From JACRBT01 sp964474285 (GTDB lineage: Bacteria; Chloroflexota; Dehalococcoidia; Tepidiformales; Tepidiformaceae), in assembly GCA_964474285.1 (NCBI GenBank), contig CAYYSD010000112.1:1-10344 (forward strand): 10,344 nucleotides of DNA, given 5' to 3'. How positions within the stretch are numbered: position 1 is the stretch's first letter; the number at the start of each line of letters is the position of its first letter. Made by a program: the position numbers and the translations under genes. This document shows positions 1 through 7,471 of the stretch, in pieces. The notes beneath the pieces were generated by a model. It was not told the DNA's origin. It saw nothing but the letters and a program-made list of their open reading frames with translations, and searched no databases.

Positions 1-799
1 CGCGCATGACTGCCAGGTCGGCGGCGACCATGAGGGCCGGGAGGTCGTCGCGGAAGGGGGCAGGGTGGTACTTCACGGCCCGTTCGAGGGCCAATCCGGC
101 TTTGAGTGACTCCGCCTGCGCGAGGTCAGTTTGCCCGGTGATGTGGAACACTTTCGTGGACTCCAGGAGCGCTGGGAGTGCGGCGAAGATGGCGCGATTG
201 ATGGCCTGCGCGCCCTGTGTGGCACCGGCGATCACGATCACGCGTTCGTTCGCGCTGAGGCTGAGAACGGCGCGGGCGGCCTCGCGGGTGAGGTTGAAGG
301 CGTCGCGCACAGGGTAACCGGTGACGGTCGTTTTCTTCTTCGGAAGGTGGACGAGGGCGGCGTCAGTAGTGGTTGCCATGCGCGTGGCCAGGCGCTGTTC
401 GGCGCGGACGGCCCAGCCCGGGGTGACATCGGGCAGGTAAACAACGAGCGGCTTGCGCAGGAGGCGTGCGGCCACGCTGCAGGGGAAGCTGCCATAGCCG
501 CCGGTGCTGAAGACGACGTCCGGCCGGAAGGCGCGGAGTTTGCGCGTCGCCGTGAAGATGCCACCGGCGAGGCGGAGGAAGCTGCGGGCGAGCGCGATCG
601 GCCCCCTCCCGCGCACCTGGGCGGAAGGGACTGTTTCGAAGCTGAGGCCGCGCGCTTCCACGGAGGCGCGCTCTCCGCGGTCATCGGGGCCGAAGAAGCG
701 CACGTCGGTATCGGGGTGCGCCGCCATCACGGCATCGAGCACCACGAGGGCGGGGAGGATGTGGCCGCCGGTACCGCCGGCGGTGAGTGCGAGCTTCAT
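1..799 (-). CDS. murG: MurG, lipid II synthase (3' end outside window)
   Basis: UDP-GlcNAc:MurNAc-(pentapeptide)-pyrophosphoryl-undecaprenol GlcNAc transferase. It converts lipid I to lipid II on the inner face of the membrane. The first 266 codons are present; the family is usually about 350-370 residues, so roughly the last quarter lies beyond position 1. Visible motifs are the N-terminal glycine loop GGTGGH (residues 8-13), STGGYGSFP (98-106), GYPVRDAF (161-168) and the second-domain glycine loop GATQGAQAIN (192-201), which corresponds to the usual GGSQGA. The ATG overlaps the ftsW stop as ATGA, and an AGGAGG (808-813) sits 8 bases upstream, so the start is secure. Odd point: where most MurG have HEQN after the GGY loop, this one reads YLPDVTPG (121-128). 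It is the last gene of the minus-strand block inside the window. murC, murB or ftsQ would be expected next, but that cannot be seen. Confidence 0.95.
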   Translation of the reverse strand, partial: MKLALTAGGTGGHILPALVVLDAVMAAHPDTDVRFFGPDDRGERASVEARGLSFETVPSAQVRGRGPIALARSFLRLAGGIFTATRKLRAFRPDVVFSTGGYGSFPCSVAARLLRKPLVVYLPDVTPGWAVRAEQRLATRMATTTDAALVHLPKKKTTVTGYPVRDAFNLTREAARAVLSLSANERVIVIAGATQGAQAINRAIFAALPALLESTKVFHITGQTDLAQAESLKAGLALERAVKYHPAPFRDDLPALMVAADLAVMR

Positions 800-1968
800 T
801 CGCGCCGCCTCCTGACCACGCGGCGGCGCGTCTCCGCCGGTTCGGGCTCGGGTTCTGGCTGCTGCGCGCTGTAGCGCGAGATGTTGATGAGCACGCCAAC
901 GGCCATCAGCGTGGCCGCGAGCGCGTTGCCGCCGTAGCTCAGGAACGGCAGGGGCACGCCCGTCAGCGGGATGACGCGCGTGATGCCGCCGATGTTGAGG
1001 AGGGCCTGGGCCGTGATCCAGGTCGTGATCCCGGTGGCGATGAGCATGCCGAAGCGGTCGTGGGCACGGTTCGCCACCTGGTAGCCGCGGACCATGACGA
1101 GCATGTAGAGCAGGAGCACCGCACACGTCGCGACCAGGCCCATCTCTTCGCCGATGATGGCGAAAACGCCGTCGGTGTGGCTTTCGGGAACGTAGAAGAA
1201 CTTGGCCCGGTTGGCGCCCAGCCCCAGGCCTTCGATGCCACCGTTGCCGATGGCGATGAGCGACTGGAGCGTCTGGAAGCCGTGGCCGGCCGGGTCGAGT
1301 TCGGCATCGAAGAACGACGTGAGGCGGTCTGCGCGGTACCCGGCCGAGGTCGCGAGGATGGACATCGCGAGGAGGCCCGCGCCGAACAGCGCCACCATCT
1401 GCAGGAACGAAGCGCCCGCCACCCAGAACATCGTCACGGTGATGACCAGGATGATGAAGGTGGTTCCGAGGCTCGGTTCGAGCATGATCAGGACCGAAAG
1501 AAAACCGATGATGACGACGAACGGGATGAGGCCGGTTTCGAAGCTCTTGAGCGATTCACCCTTCCCATCGAGCCAGGCGGCGAGATAGATGATCACCGTG
1601 AGCTTGGCGAACTCGGCGGGCTGGACTGTGAACTCACCCACGCCCAGCCAGCGCTTCGCGCCGCCGCCTTCAACCCCGACGACGAGCACCGCGATGAGCA
1701 TGACGATCGTTGTGAGAATGATCGGGATCGCCAGCGGACGGTAGCGGCGGTAGTCGAACTGCATGGTGAGCACCATGAGGACGCAGCCGAGGATCGCCCA
1801 GGCGAGCTGGCGGACGATGTAGTAGTTCGAATCGCTGAAACGGGCCAGGCCGATGACGAAACTGGAGCTGTAGACGGCCACAAGCCCCGTGATCGTGAGC
1901 ACGGCCGCCATCGCGAGGAGGGCGTAATCCGGGCGCCCTGGAGTCCATTCACGTGTGCGCGTTGCCAT
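796..1968 (-). CDS. ftsW: FtsW, septal SEDS peptidoglycan glycosyltransferase
   Basis: 390-residue polytopic membrane protein of the SEDS (FtsW/RodA/SpoVE) family. It polymerises lipid II into glycan strands together with a class B PBP, here the FtsI encoded upstream. Family motifs are clear: GAKRWLGVGEFTVQPAEFAKL-type segment (103-123), MLEPSLGT (162-169), SLIAIGNGGIEGLGLG (236-251), PESHTDGVFAIIGEEMGL (261-278, containing the conserved catalytic-region Asp 266) and GVPLPFLSYGGN (337-348; the family more often has GGS). About ten hydrophobic segments lie between residues 15 and 365. The C-terminus is a cytoplasmic-type tail with PEPEPEP (371-377) followed by an Arg-rich end. The ATG overlaps the murD stop by one base (TGATG), and an AGGAGG (1976-1981) lies 7 bases upstream. 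FtsW is preferred over RodA because of the dcw position next to murD and murG. Confidence 0.96.
   Translation of the reverse strand: MATRTREWTPGRPDYALLAMAAVLTITGLVAVYSSSFVIGLARFSDSNYYIVRQLAWAILGCVLMVLTMQFDYRRYRPLAIPIILTTIVMLIAVLVVGVEGGGAKRWLGVGEFTVQPAEFAKLTVIIYLAAWLDGKGESLKSFETGLIPFVVIIGFLSVLIMLEPSLGTTFIILVITVTMFWVAGASFLQMVALFGAGLLAMSILATSAGYRADRLTSFFDAELDPAGHGFQTLQSLIAIGNGGIEGLGLGANRAKFFYVPESHTDGVFAIIGEEMGLVATCAVLLLYMLVMVRGYQVANRAHDRFGMLIATGITTWITAQALLNIGGITRVIPLTGVPLPFLSYGGNALAATLMAVGVLINISRYSAQQPEPEPEPAETRRRVVRRRRE
808..813 (-). promoter_or_regulatory. Shine-Dalgarno for murG
   Basis: Perfect AGGAGG on the minus strand, 8 bases before the murG ATG and inside the Arg-rich end of ftsW. The DNA constraint may partly shape the ftsW tail codons. 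Confidence 0.8.
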
Positions 1969-3353
1969 CAGGCCGCCTCCTGGAAGCCCGGCAGGGCGCG
2001 GACGAGATCGCGGAAGGCCTGGCCGCGCACTTCAAAGCTGGGGAAGGCATCGAAACTCGTGCCCGCAGGCGAAAGCAGGACGACGTCGCCGGGACGGACG
2101 GCCGAACGGGCGGCCTCCACCGCATCTGCCAGGGTTGCCACCAGCCGCGTGGTGGCGACGAACGCCTTGACGGCGTCGTGGTAGAGCGGGCCGGCTTCGC
2201 CGAAGCAGATGACGGCACGGCAGCGTTCCCGGGCGAGCGCCTGGAGCCCATCCAGCGGGAGTTGCTTATCCCGGCCCCCGAGCAACAGGACGACCGGTTC
2301 GCTGAAGGCGCGGAGGCCGGCCATGGTGCGCTCAGGGGATGTCGCGATGCTGTCGTTGATCCACGTCGCCCCGAGCGCGACGCCCACGACTTCGAGGCGA
2401 TGAGGCACACCCGGGAAGGCAGCGATGGCGGAAGCCATAGAAACGGTTGAGAAGCCCGCCGCGCCGGCGACCGCGCAGGCCATGACGACGTTGGCCAGGT
2501 TGTGTTCGCCGCGGAGGCGGATGGTGCTGCGCGCTGCAACGGTGCGGGCGCGGCCCGTGGTTCGGAGCCGGATGTCGCGGCCGTCGAACCACGCGCCGGC
2601 GCCTTTAACCTCACCCTTGATCGAGGCCGTCGCGAGCGAACCGCGGACCTCGGTCAGGAGCGGGCGGCTGGTCGGGTCGTCGGCGTTGAGGACCGCGATG
2701 TCGCCGGCCGACTGGTGCGCGATGATGTTGCGCTTGAGCCCGACGTAGGCGTCCCAGCTGAACTGGTCCAGGTGGTTCGGCGTCACGTTCGTGATCGCCG
2801 CGACGTGCGGCGACCGCGTGGTGTACTGAAGCTGGGTGTGGCTGATCTCGAGGATCAGCGTGCGGTCCGGGCCGATCTCGTCGAGTCGGCCAAGAAGCGC
2901 TTCGCCGATGTTGCCGCCGATGACCGGATTGCGACCGTCGTGTTCGGCGATGAGGCCGACGAGCGCCGTTGTCGTGGACTTGCCGCTGGACCCTGTGATC
3001 CCGAGGACGCTCGCGGGGCACAATTCGAGGAAGAGCTGCATTTGCGAAACGGTCGGGATGCCGAGTTCGCGCGCACGGGCCATCGCCGGGTCATGGCGCA
3101 GGACGGATTGGCCGGTCGCAACCAGGTCGAAGCCGGCGGCATCGAGGAACGGCTGGCCCGAGACGACGCGCTCCACGCCTTCAGGGGCTGCTGCCCCGGC
3201 GGCCGCGAGCTGTGCGGGCGTGCGCGTGTCGCTCACCGTCACGCTGGCGCCGCGCGCGACAAAGAAACGGGCGAGATCACGCCCTTCCATCCCCAGGGTG
3301 TAGACGAGGACACGCTTCCCGCGGAGGTCGGAGGGCATGGCGTGTTGCTGCAT
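1968..3353 (-). CDS. murD: MurD, UDP-MurNAc-L-Ala:D-Glu ligase
   Basis: Cytoplasmic ATP-dependent Mur ligase adding D-glutamate to UDP-MurNAc-L-Ala; 461 residues, normal for the family. Domain 1 is a Rossmann-like UDP-binding part (about 1-110). The central ATPase domain has P-loop GITGSSGKSTTT (118-129), GGNIGE (146-151), LEISHTQLQ (168-176), TPNHLDQF (191-198) and the Lys of YVGLKRNI (203-210), matching the carbamylated lysine position. The C-terminal domain has PHRLE (317-321), NDSIATSPERT (333-343), LLLGGRDKQ (356-364) and SPAGTSFDAF (428-437). Several motifs differ from the usual GTNGKT, ELSSFQL and NDSKATN, but most residues known in E. coli MurD to contact D-Glu seem kept. The chosen ATG overlaps the mraY stop by one base (TGATG). 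There is no clear Shine-Dalgarno, so coupling is likely. A second in-frame ATG lies at 3338. The open frame continues upstream through mraY out of frame, which is a high-GC artefact. Confidence 0.93.
   Translation of the reverse strand: MQQHAMPSDLRGKRVLVYTLGMEGRDLARFFVARGASVTVSDTRTPAQLAAAGAAAPEGVERVVSGQPFLDAAGFDLVATGQSVLRHDPAMARARELGIPTVSQMQLFLELCPASVLGITGSSGKSTTTALVGLIAEHDGRNPVIGGNIGEALLGRLDEIGPDRTLILEISHTQLQYTTRSPHVAAITNVTPNHLDQFSWDAYVGLKRNIIAHQSAGDIAVLNADDPTSRPLLTEVRGSLATASIKGEVKGAGAWFDGRDIRLRTTGRARTVAARSTIRLRGEHNLANVVMACAVAGAAGFSTVSMASAIAAFPGVPHRLEVVGVALGATWINDSIATSPERTMAGLRAFSEPVVLLLGGRDKQLPLDGLQALARERCRAVICFGEAGPLYHDAVKAFVATTRLVATLADAVEAARSAVRPGDVVLLSPAGTSFDAFPSFEVRGQAFRDLVRALPGFQEAA
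1976..1981 (-). promoter_or_regulatory. Shine-Dalgarno for ftsW
   Basis: Perfect AGGAGG on the minus strand, 7 bases before the ftsW ATG and inside the end of murD. It confirms that start over others. Confidence 0.8.
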
Positions 3354-4318
3354 CAGGGCACCGCCAGCGCAAAGGCGACGCCGAGCATGGCGGCGACAAT
3401 CGCAAGAAGCCAGGCCCGGGTGACGACCTGGGTTTCGGCCCACCCGCTGAGTTCGAGGTGCATGTGGAAAGGTGCTCGTTTGAAGATGCGCTTGCCGTGA
3501 CTGAGCTTGAAATAGCCGATCTGGATGATGTTGCTGAGGGCTTCGATGACGAAGACGATGCCGATCAGCGGGAGCAACAGCCAGTGGCCCGTCATGAGGG
3601 ACACGACCGCGAGGCTCGATCCGAGGGCGAGGGCGCCGGTGTCTCCCATGATGACGAGCGCCGGATGGGCGTTGTACCAGAGGAAGCCCAGGTTCGCCCC
3701 GGCGATAATGAAGGAGAAGGTCGCAACGTATTCCTGGCCCTGGATGAAGGCGATGATGCCGAAGGCGATGAACGCGATGAGGCTCGTGCCCCCGGCGAGG
3801 CCGTCGAGCCCGTCGGTGACCGCCACCGCGCTCGTCGTGGCGATAATGGTCACGACCGCGATGGGCAGGTAGAACAGCCCGAGCCTGTGGCTGCCTTCCC
3901 AGGGAATATTGATCGACTGGACCTCGATGTGGTCGTAGAGCACCCACGCGGCAAGACAGGCGAGAAGTGCGGTGAAGCCGATCTTGAACTTCCACGAAAG
4001 GCCGGCCTGGCGGCGATGTTGGAGGGTCCCCAGGTCGTCAACGAAGCCGGTGGCCCCGAGGATGCCGATCATCGCCATCGGCAGCAGGATGGACTGGTGT
4101 TTCCACCAGTCGACGGCCACGGCCGAAACGATGAACGTGGGCGCCCAGATCATCAGGCCTCCGAACGTGGGGACGCCGGCCTTCTTCTGGTGAGCTTCGG
4201 GCTGGTATTCGCTGATGCTCTTACCCATCTTCTGGGCGCGCAGATAGCGGAGGATGGGGTAGCCCAACAGGAGTGAGAGGCCGAAGGCAACGGAGCCGGA
4301 GATGAGCGCGTGGATCAC
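3353..4318 (-). CDS. mraY: MraY, phospho-MurNAc-pentapeptide translocase
   Basis: Integral membrane enzyme that transfers phospho-MurNAc-pentapeptide from UDP to undecaprenyl phosphate, giving lipid I. It has 321 residues with about ten hydrophobic segments, near the low end for the family. Motifs: HQKKAGVPTFGG (43-54), GFVDDL (91-96, catalytic-type Asp pair), TDGLDGLAGG (168-177), GFLWYNAHPALVIMGDTGALALG (split as 211-222 and 223-233) and the C-terminal loop FKRAPFHMHLELSGWAE (279-295). The loop carries HMH where nearly all MraY have HHH. The start is GTG at 4318, overlapping the murF stop as GTGA. It is backed by GGAGG (4326-4330) with a 7-base spacer and by the hydrophobic N-terminus starting right there. 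The much longer upstream frame antisense to nothing real is rejected as a read-through of the murF region. murD follows with a one-base overlap. Confidence 0.96.
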   Translation of the reverse strand: MIHALISGSVAFGLSLLLGYPILRYLRAQKMGKSISEYQPEAHQKKAGVPTFGGLMIWAPTFIVSAVAVDWWKHQSILLPMAMIGILGATGFVDDLGTLQHRRQAGLSWKFKIGFTALLACLAAWVLYDHIEVQSINIPWEGSHRLGLFYLPIAVVTIIATTSAVAVTDGLDGLAGGTSLIAFIAFGIIAFIQGQEYVATFSFIIAGANLGFLWYNAHPALVIMGDTGALALGSSLAVVSLMTGHWLLLPLIGIVFVIEALSNIIQIGYFKLSHGKRIFKRAPFHMHLELSGWAETQVVTRAWLLAIVAAMLGVAFALAVP

Positions 4319-5700
4319 GGCGCGGCCTCCAGCAGCGGAATCAGCGTCTCGAACGCCTGGCTTCTCGACGCTTTCAGGAGGACGACATCGTCTTTGCGCA
4401 GTTGCCCGGCCACGAACGCAGCGGCGGCATCTTTGTCTTCGAACCAGTGCGCGGCGGTGTGGCCCGCGGCTTTCGCCTCGTCGACGAGTGCGCGGCACGG
4501 TTCGCCCACCGCAGCCAGCACATCGCAATTCGTTGCTGCCAGGCGGCCGATGGCACGGTGCTCGGCTTCTTCGTGCTCTCCGAGTTCCGCCATGCGGCCG
4601 ATGAGGGCGATGCGCCGCCCGTTCAGCCCGCCCAACAGTGTGAGCGCGCCGGCGAGAGATGCCGGGCTGGAGTTGTACCGGTCGTCGATGAGCGTGGAGC
4701 CGTTCTTGCCCGGCAGCTTGCGGGCGCGCCCGCCGATGCCGCTCGCCGCGACTGCCTTCGCCGCGCCGCGCAGCGTGAGCCCGCACGCGATCCCGGCGCC
4801 CATCGCCGCCACGACCGAGGCGATGGTGTGTTCGCCCGGAAGCGGCGATTCGACCTCGACCGGGTCAGTCGCGTGCGTGACGGTGAAGCACATGCCGTCC
4901 AGGCCGCGGCTGCGGACGTTGCTCACGCGCAACAGCGGCCTTGGCTCGGAGGCGTCGCTCCCGAAGGTGATGGTGGCGCAGCGCAGCTCCGGGACGACTG
5001 CGGCGATCCGGGGGTCATCCGTGTTGAGGACCGCCGTTCCCGTGGCCGGGAGATAGCGCGGAAGCGACAGCTTTTCGTTGGCGATGGCCTCGATGCTGCC
5101 GAGCTTTGAAACGTGGGTGAGTCCGATATTCAGAACGACCCCGACCGAAGGCTCGGCGATTGTGCAGAGTTCGAGGATCTCCCCCGGGCTGTCCATCGCG
5201 AGCTCCAGGACGGAGACTTCGTCATCCCGCGTGAGGCTCATGACGGCGAGCGGAAGGCCTTCGCGCGAATTGAAGTTCCCGGGGCTTTTGTGCACCCGGT
5301 ACTTGCTGGCCAGGACGGCGGCGGCCATGTCTTTGGCGGTGGTCTTGCCGACCGTGCCCGTGATGGCGACGACGCGTGTGCCGCACTCCTTGAGCCAGGC
5401 GTTCGCGAGTTCGCCCATCGCGCGCGTGGTGTTGGGGGCAACGACCACGGTCTTCCCCGCGGGGACCTCCGCGGGCGGGCGCTCGCAGACGGCGGCGACG
5501 GCGCCGTTCTCGAGGGCCGCGGCGACGTAGGCGTTGCCATCGGCGTGTTCGCCGGGGAACGCCCCGAAGAGATCGCCCGGCTGAGTGGCGCGCGAATCGG
5601 CCGCGCCTCCCGTGATAGGCGTGTCCGGGCCTTCCACGACGGCGTAGCCCCGTTCGCGCATCACACGCGCCACAAATGCGGTGGTGATGTTCGTCGTCAT
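4315..5700 (-). CDS. murF: MurF, UDP-MurNAc-tripeptide:D-Ala-D-Ala ligase
   Basis: Cytoplasmic Mur ligase that adds D-Ala-D-Ala to the UDP-MurNAc tripeptide, finishing the soluble precursor used by MraY. 461 residues. The N-terminal Mur domain has DSRATQPGDLFGAFPGEHADG (in two parts, 35-44 and 45-55). The ATPase domain has ITGTVGKTTAKDM (113-125), then GNFNSREGLPL (141-151), which is MurF-specific compared with MurE. It continues with ELAMDSPGEI (166-175), NIGLTHVSKLGS (191-202) and the Lys of NEKLSL (208-213). The C-terminal domain has IDDRYNSSPASL (338-349), LIGRMAELGEHE (366-377) and LLKASRSQAFE (441-451). Several of these differ slightly from the usual ExGxNxxGEI, AHLE, DDSYNANP and KGSR. 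The ATG overlaps the ftsI stop as ATGA. No strong Shine-Dalgarno is visible. MurE is excluded by the GNFN motif and by the lack of a DNPR substrate motif. Confidence 0.93.
   Translation of the reverse strand: MTTNITTAFVARVMRERGYAVVEGPDTPITGGAADSRATQPGDLFGAFPGEHADGNAYVAAALENGAVAAVCERPPAEVPAGKTVVVAPNTTRAMGELANAWLKECGTRVVAITGTVGKTTAKDMAAAVLASKYRVHKSPGNFNSREGLPLAVMSLTRDDEVSVLELAMDSPGEILELCTIAEPSVGVVLNIGLTHVSKLGSIEAIANEKLSLPRYLPATGTAVLNTDDPRIAAVVPELRCATITFGSDASEPRPLLRVSNVRSRGLDGMCFTVTHATDPVEVESPLPGEHTIASVVAAMGAGIACGLTLRGAAKAVAASGIGGRARKLPGKNGSTLIDDRYNSSPASLAGALTLLGGLNGRRIALIGRMAELGEHEEAEHRAIGRLAATNCDVLAAVGEPCRALVDEAKAAGHTAAHWFEDKDAAAAFVAGQLRKDDVVLLKASRSQAFETLIPLLEAAP
4326..4330 (-). promoter_or_regulatory. 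Shine-Dalgarno deciding the GTG start of mraY
   Basis: GGAGG on the minus strand, 7 bases before GTG 4318, within the last codons of murF. It supports the GTG over a longer upstream start. Confidence 0.75.
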
Positions 5701-7421
5701 GGCTTCAGCGGCCCCTTGTCGGGCGGCACGTTCATGTAGCGCAGGATGTCGTCGGTCAGGCGGGCGAAGATGGGCCCCCCCGCCACGGTGCCGGTCTTGC
5801 CGTCGGCGTTGTCGTCGATCTTCACGAGGATGAGGATCTTCGGCCTCTCGAGCGGGGCGAAGCCGACGAACGAGATGATCTGGCGGTCGTTGTAGCCGTT
5901 GATGACCGGGACGTTGGCGGTGCCCGACTTGCCGCCCGCGGTGTAGTTGCGCGGGTTGCGGCCGGTGCCGTCGGCGTCCATGCCCACGACGGCGCCGAGC
6001 ATGGTGCGGATGGTCGCGCTGGTTTCAGCCGATATGGCGCGGCCTACGATCTGGGGCTTCATGTCGTGGCGCGCGCCTTCGGCGGTGATGCGCGCCTTGA
6101 CGAAGTGCGGCGTGATGAGGTTGCCGCCGTTGATGGCCGCAGCGACGGCGGAGATCATCTGGATGGGCGTCACGCTGATCGACTGCCCGAAGGACTGGGT
6201 GGCGAGGTCGACCGGGGACCAGTCCGAATCGGTGGGCCGGCGGATGATGCCGTCGCTTTCTCCGCTGAAGTCGATGCCGGTGGTCTTCCCGAAGCCGAAG
6301 GCGTCGAGGTAACCCTGGAAAACTTCGGCGCCCAGCTTCTGGACCATGAACACGGCGCCGGTGTTGATGCTGTGTTGAAGGACGCCGGTCATCGTCTGCG
6401 TGCCCCAGGCTTCGTCCTGGAAGTTGCGCAGCGGGATGTCGTAGATGTATGTGATACCGGTGTCGACGTAGGTCGTGTCCGGCGAGACCACGCCCTTGTC
6501 TATCGCGGCCGCCGCGGTGATCACCTTCATCACGCTGCCTGGCTCGTACATATCGGTGACGGCAACGTTTTTCAGAAGCGAAAGCGTCGCAGGGTCGTTC
6601 AGGTCGAGGTTGCTGTATCGCAGCCCGGGGCGGCTGGCGAGCGCCAGGATTTCGCCGGTCGAAGGGTCCATGACGGTGATGGATCCGCCCGTGGCCCGGT
6701 GCTCTTTGATGGCCGCGTCAAGCCGCTCTTCGGCGAGCCGCTGAATGTACCCATCGATCGTGAGGACCAGGTCCTGGCCCTCTTCGGGGTCGTTCGCGAT
6801 GTACTGGCCGAAGGGGATGGGCTCGCCCGTGGTGTCACGTTCGAAGATCGCCTGGCCGGGCTTGCCCATGAGCTCTTCGTTATAGAACGACTCGATCCCC
6901 GCGAGGCCGATGTTGTCCTGCCCGATGAAGCCGAGGACCGGCGCGCCGACATCGCCCTCCGGGTTCACGCGTGCGGAGTTGGGTAGCATCACGACGCCGG
7001 TGATGTTTTCCTTCACGATGGCGCGGCCGGTTTCGTAGTCGAGGTCGCGACGGATGAGGACATCGCCCGGGCCTTTTGAGACCGTTGCCAGGAGGTCGGC
7101 GGGGTTCAACTTGAGGTGGACCGCGAGAGACTGGGCGGCTTTGGGGCCTTTCACCTGGTCCTTCCAGGCCCGGCTGTTCACGTAGACATCCCACGTATCG
7201 ACACTGACGGCGAGGACGTTGCCGTTGCGGTCGAGGATGGCGCCGCGGCGGGCATAGATGGTGGAGTAGCCAGTCTGTTCTGCCTGGGCCTGGAGTGCAT
7301 AGGCTTCGTGATTGAGGACCTGGAGCTGAACGAGGCGTGCCAGGACGACGACGGCGAAGGTGCCGAAGAAGGCGGCGGGCACCCACGTCCGCCGAGAGCT
7401 ATGGCCTCGTCGCATCGCCAT
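5697..7421 (-). CDS. ftsI: FtsI/PBP3-type class B penicillin-binding protein
   Basis: Septal D,D-transpeptidase that cross-links the glycan made by FtsW. It is anchored by one N-terminal membrane segment (residues about 13-33 of the 574-residue product), with the rest outside. The dimerisation/pedestal domain starts with ARRGAILDRNG (57-67). The transpeptidase domain has the SxxK motif in EPGSVMKV (Ser296, Lys299), SxN as SIN (351-353) and KSGTA (498-502), so it should be active and beta-lactam-binding. No PASTA domains follow. Start choice: ATG at 7421 has GGAGG 10 bases upstream. An earlier in-frame ATG at 7493 would overlap the ftsL-like gene by 22 bases and add 24 residues. That stretch has many A/T-ending codons unlike the rest of the gene and no Shine-Dalgarno. 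It sits between an FtsL-like gene and murF, the usual dcw position; murE is missing after it. Confidence 0.94.
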   Translation of the reverse strand: MAMRRGHSSRRTWVPAAFFGTFAVVVLARLVQLQVLNHEAYALQAQAEQTGYSTIYARRGAILDRNGNVLAVSVDTWDVYVNSRAWKDQVKGPKAAQSLAVHLKLNPADLLATVSKGPGDVLIRRDLDYETGRAIVKENITGVVMLPNSARVNPEGDVGAPVLGFIGQDNIGLAGIESFYNEELMGKPGQAIFERDTTGEPIPFGQYIANDPEEGQDLVLTIDGYIQRLAEERLDAAIKEHRATGGSITVMDPSTGEILALASRPGLRYSNLDLNDPATLSLLKNVAVTDMYEPGSVMKVITAAAAIDKGVVSPDTTYVDTGITYIYDIPLRNFQDEAWGTQTMTGVLQHSINTGAVFMVQKLGAEVFQGYLDAFGFGKTTGIDFSGESDGIIRRPTDSDWSPVDLATQSFGQSISVTPIQMISAVAAAINGGNLITPHFVKARITAEGARHDMKPQIVGRAISAETSATIRTMLGAVVGMDADGTGRNPRNYTAGGKSGTANVPVINGYNDRQIISFVGFAPLERPKILILVKIDDNADGKTGTVAGGPIFARLTDDILRYMNVPPDKGPLKP

Positions 7422-7471
7422 GCCGAGCGCGCCTCCGGCCTGGCCTCCTCGCGAAGGCCGTGGCCCCGGAT

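Noticed and set aside
131..874. 247-codon plus-strand frame opposite murG and the ftsW end
   Set aside because: Shadow of two confirmed minus-strand genes.
787..2184. 465-codon plus-strand frame opposite ftsW
   Set aside because: Exact antisense of ftsW; rich in His, Asp, Glu and Arg as expected for the complement of a hydrophobic high-GC gene. No recognisable domain.
3354..3995. N-terminal extension of murD to a 675-residue protein
   Set aside because: Lies wholly inside mraY in another frame, Arg/His-rich with no homology pattern. The TGATG junction gives a normal-length MurD.
2502..4276. Long plus-strand frames opposite murD and mraY (2502-3500, 3212-4276)
   Set aside because: Antisense shadows caused by high third-position GC. 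They overlap each other and have no start signals or family motifs.
4319..4786. N-terminal extension of mraY to 477 residues
   Set aside because: Runs inside murF out of frame; the GTG with Shine-Dalgarno and the hydrophobic start give a normal MraY.
6066..6986. 306-codon plus-strand frame opposite ftsI
   Set aside because: Antisense to the transpeptidase domain of a clear gene; composition matches a complement artefact.
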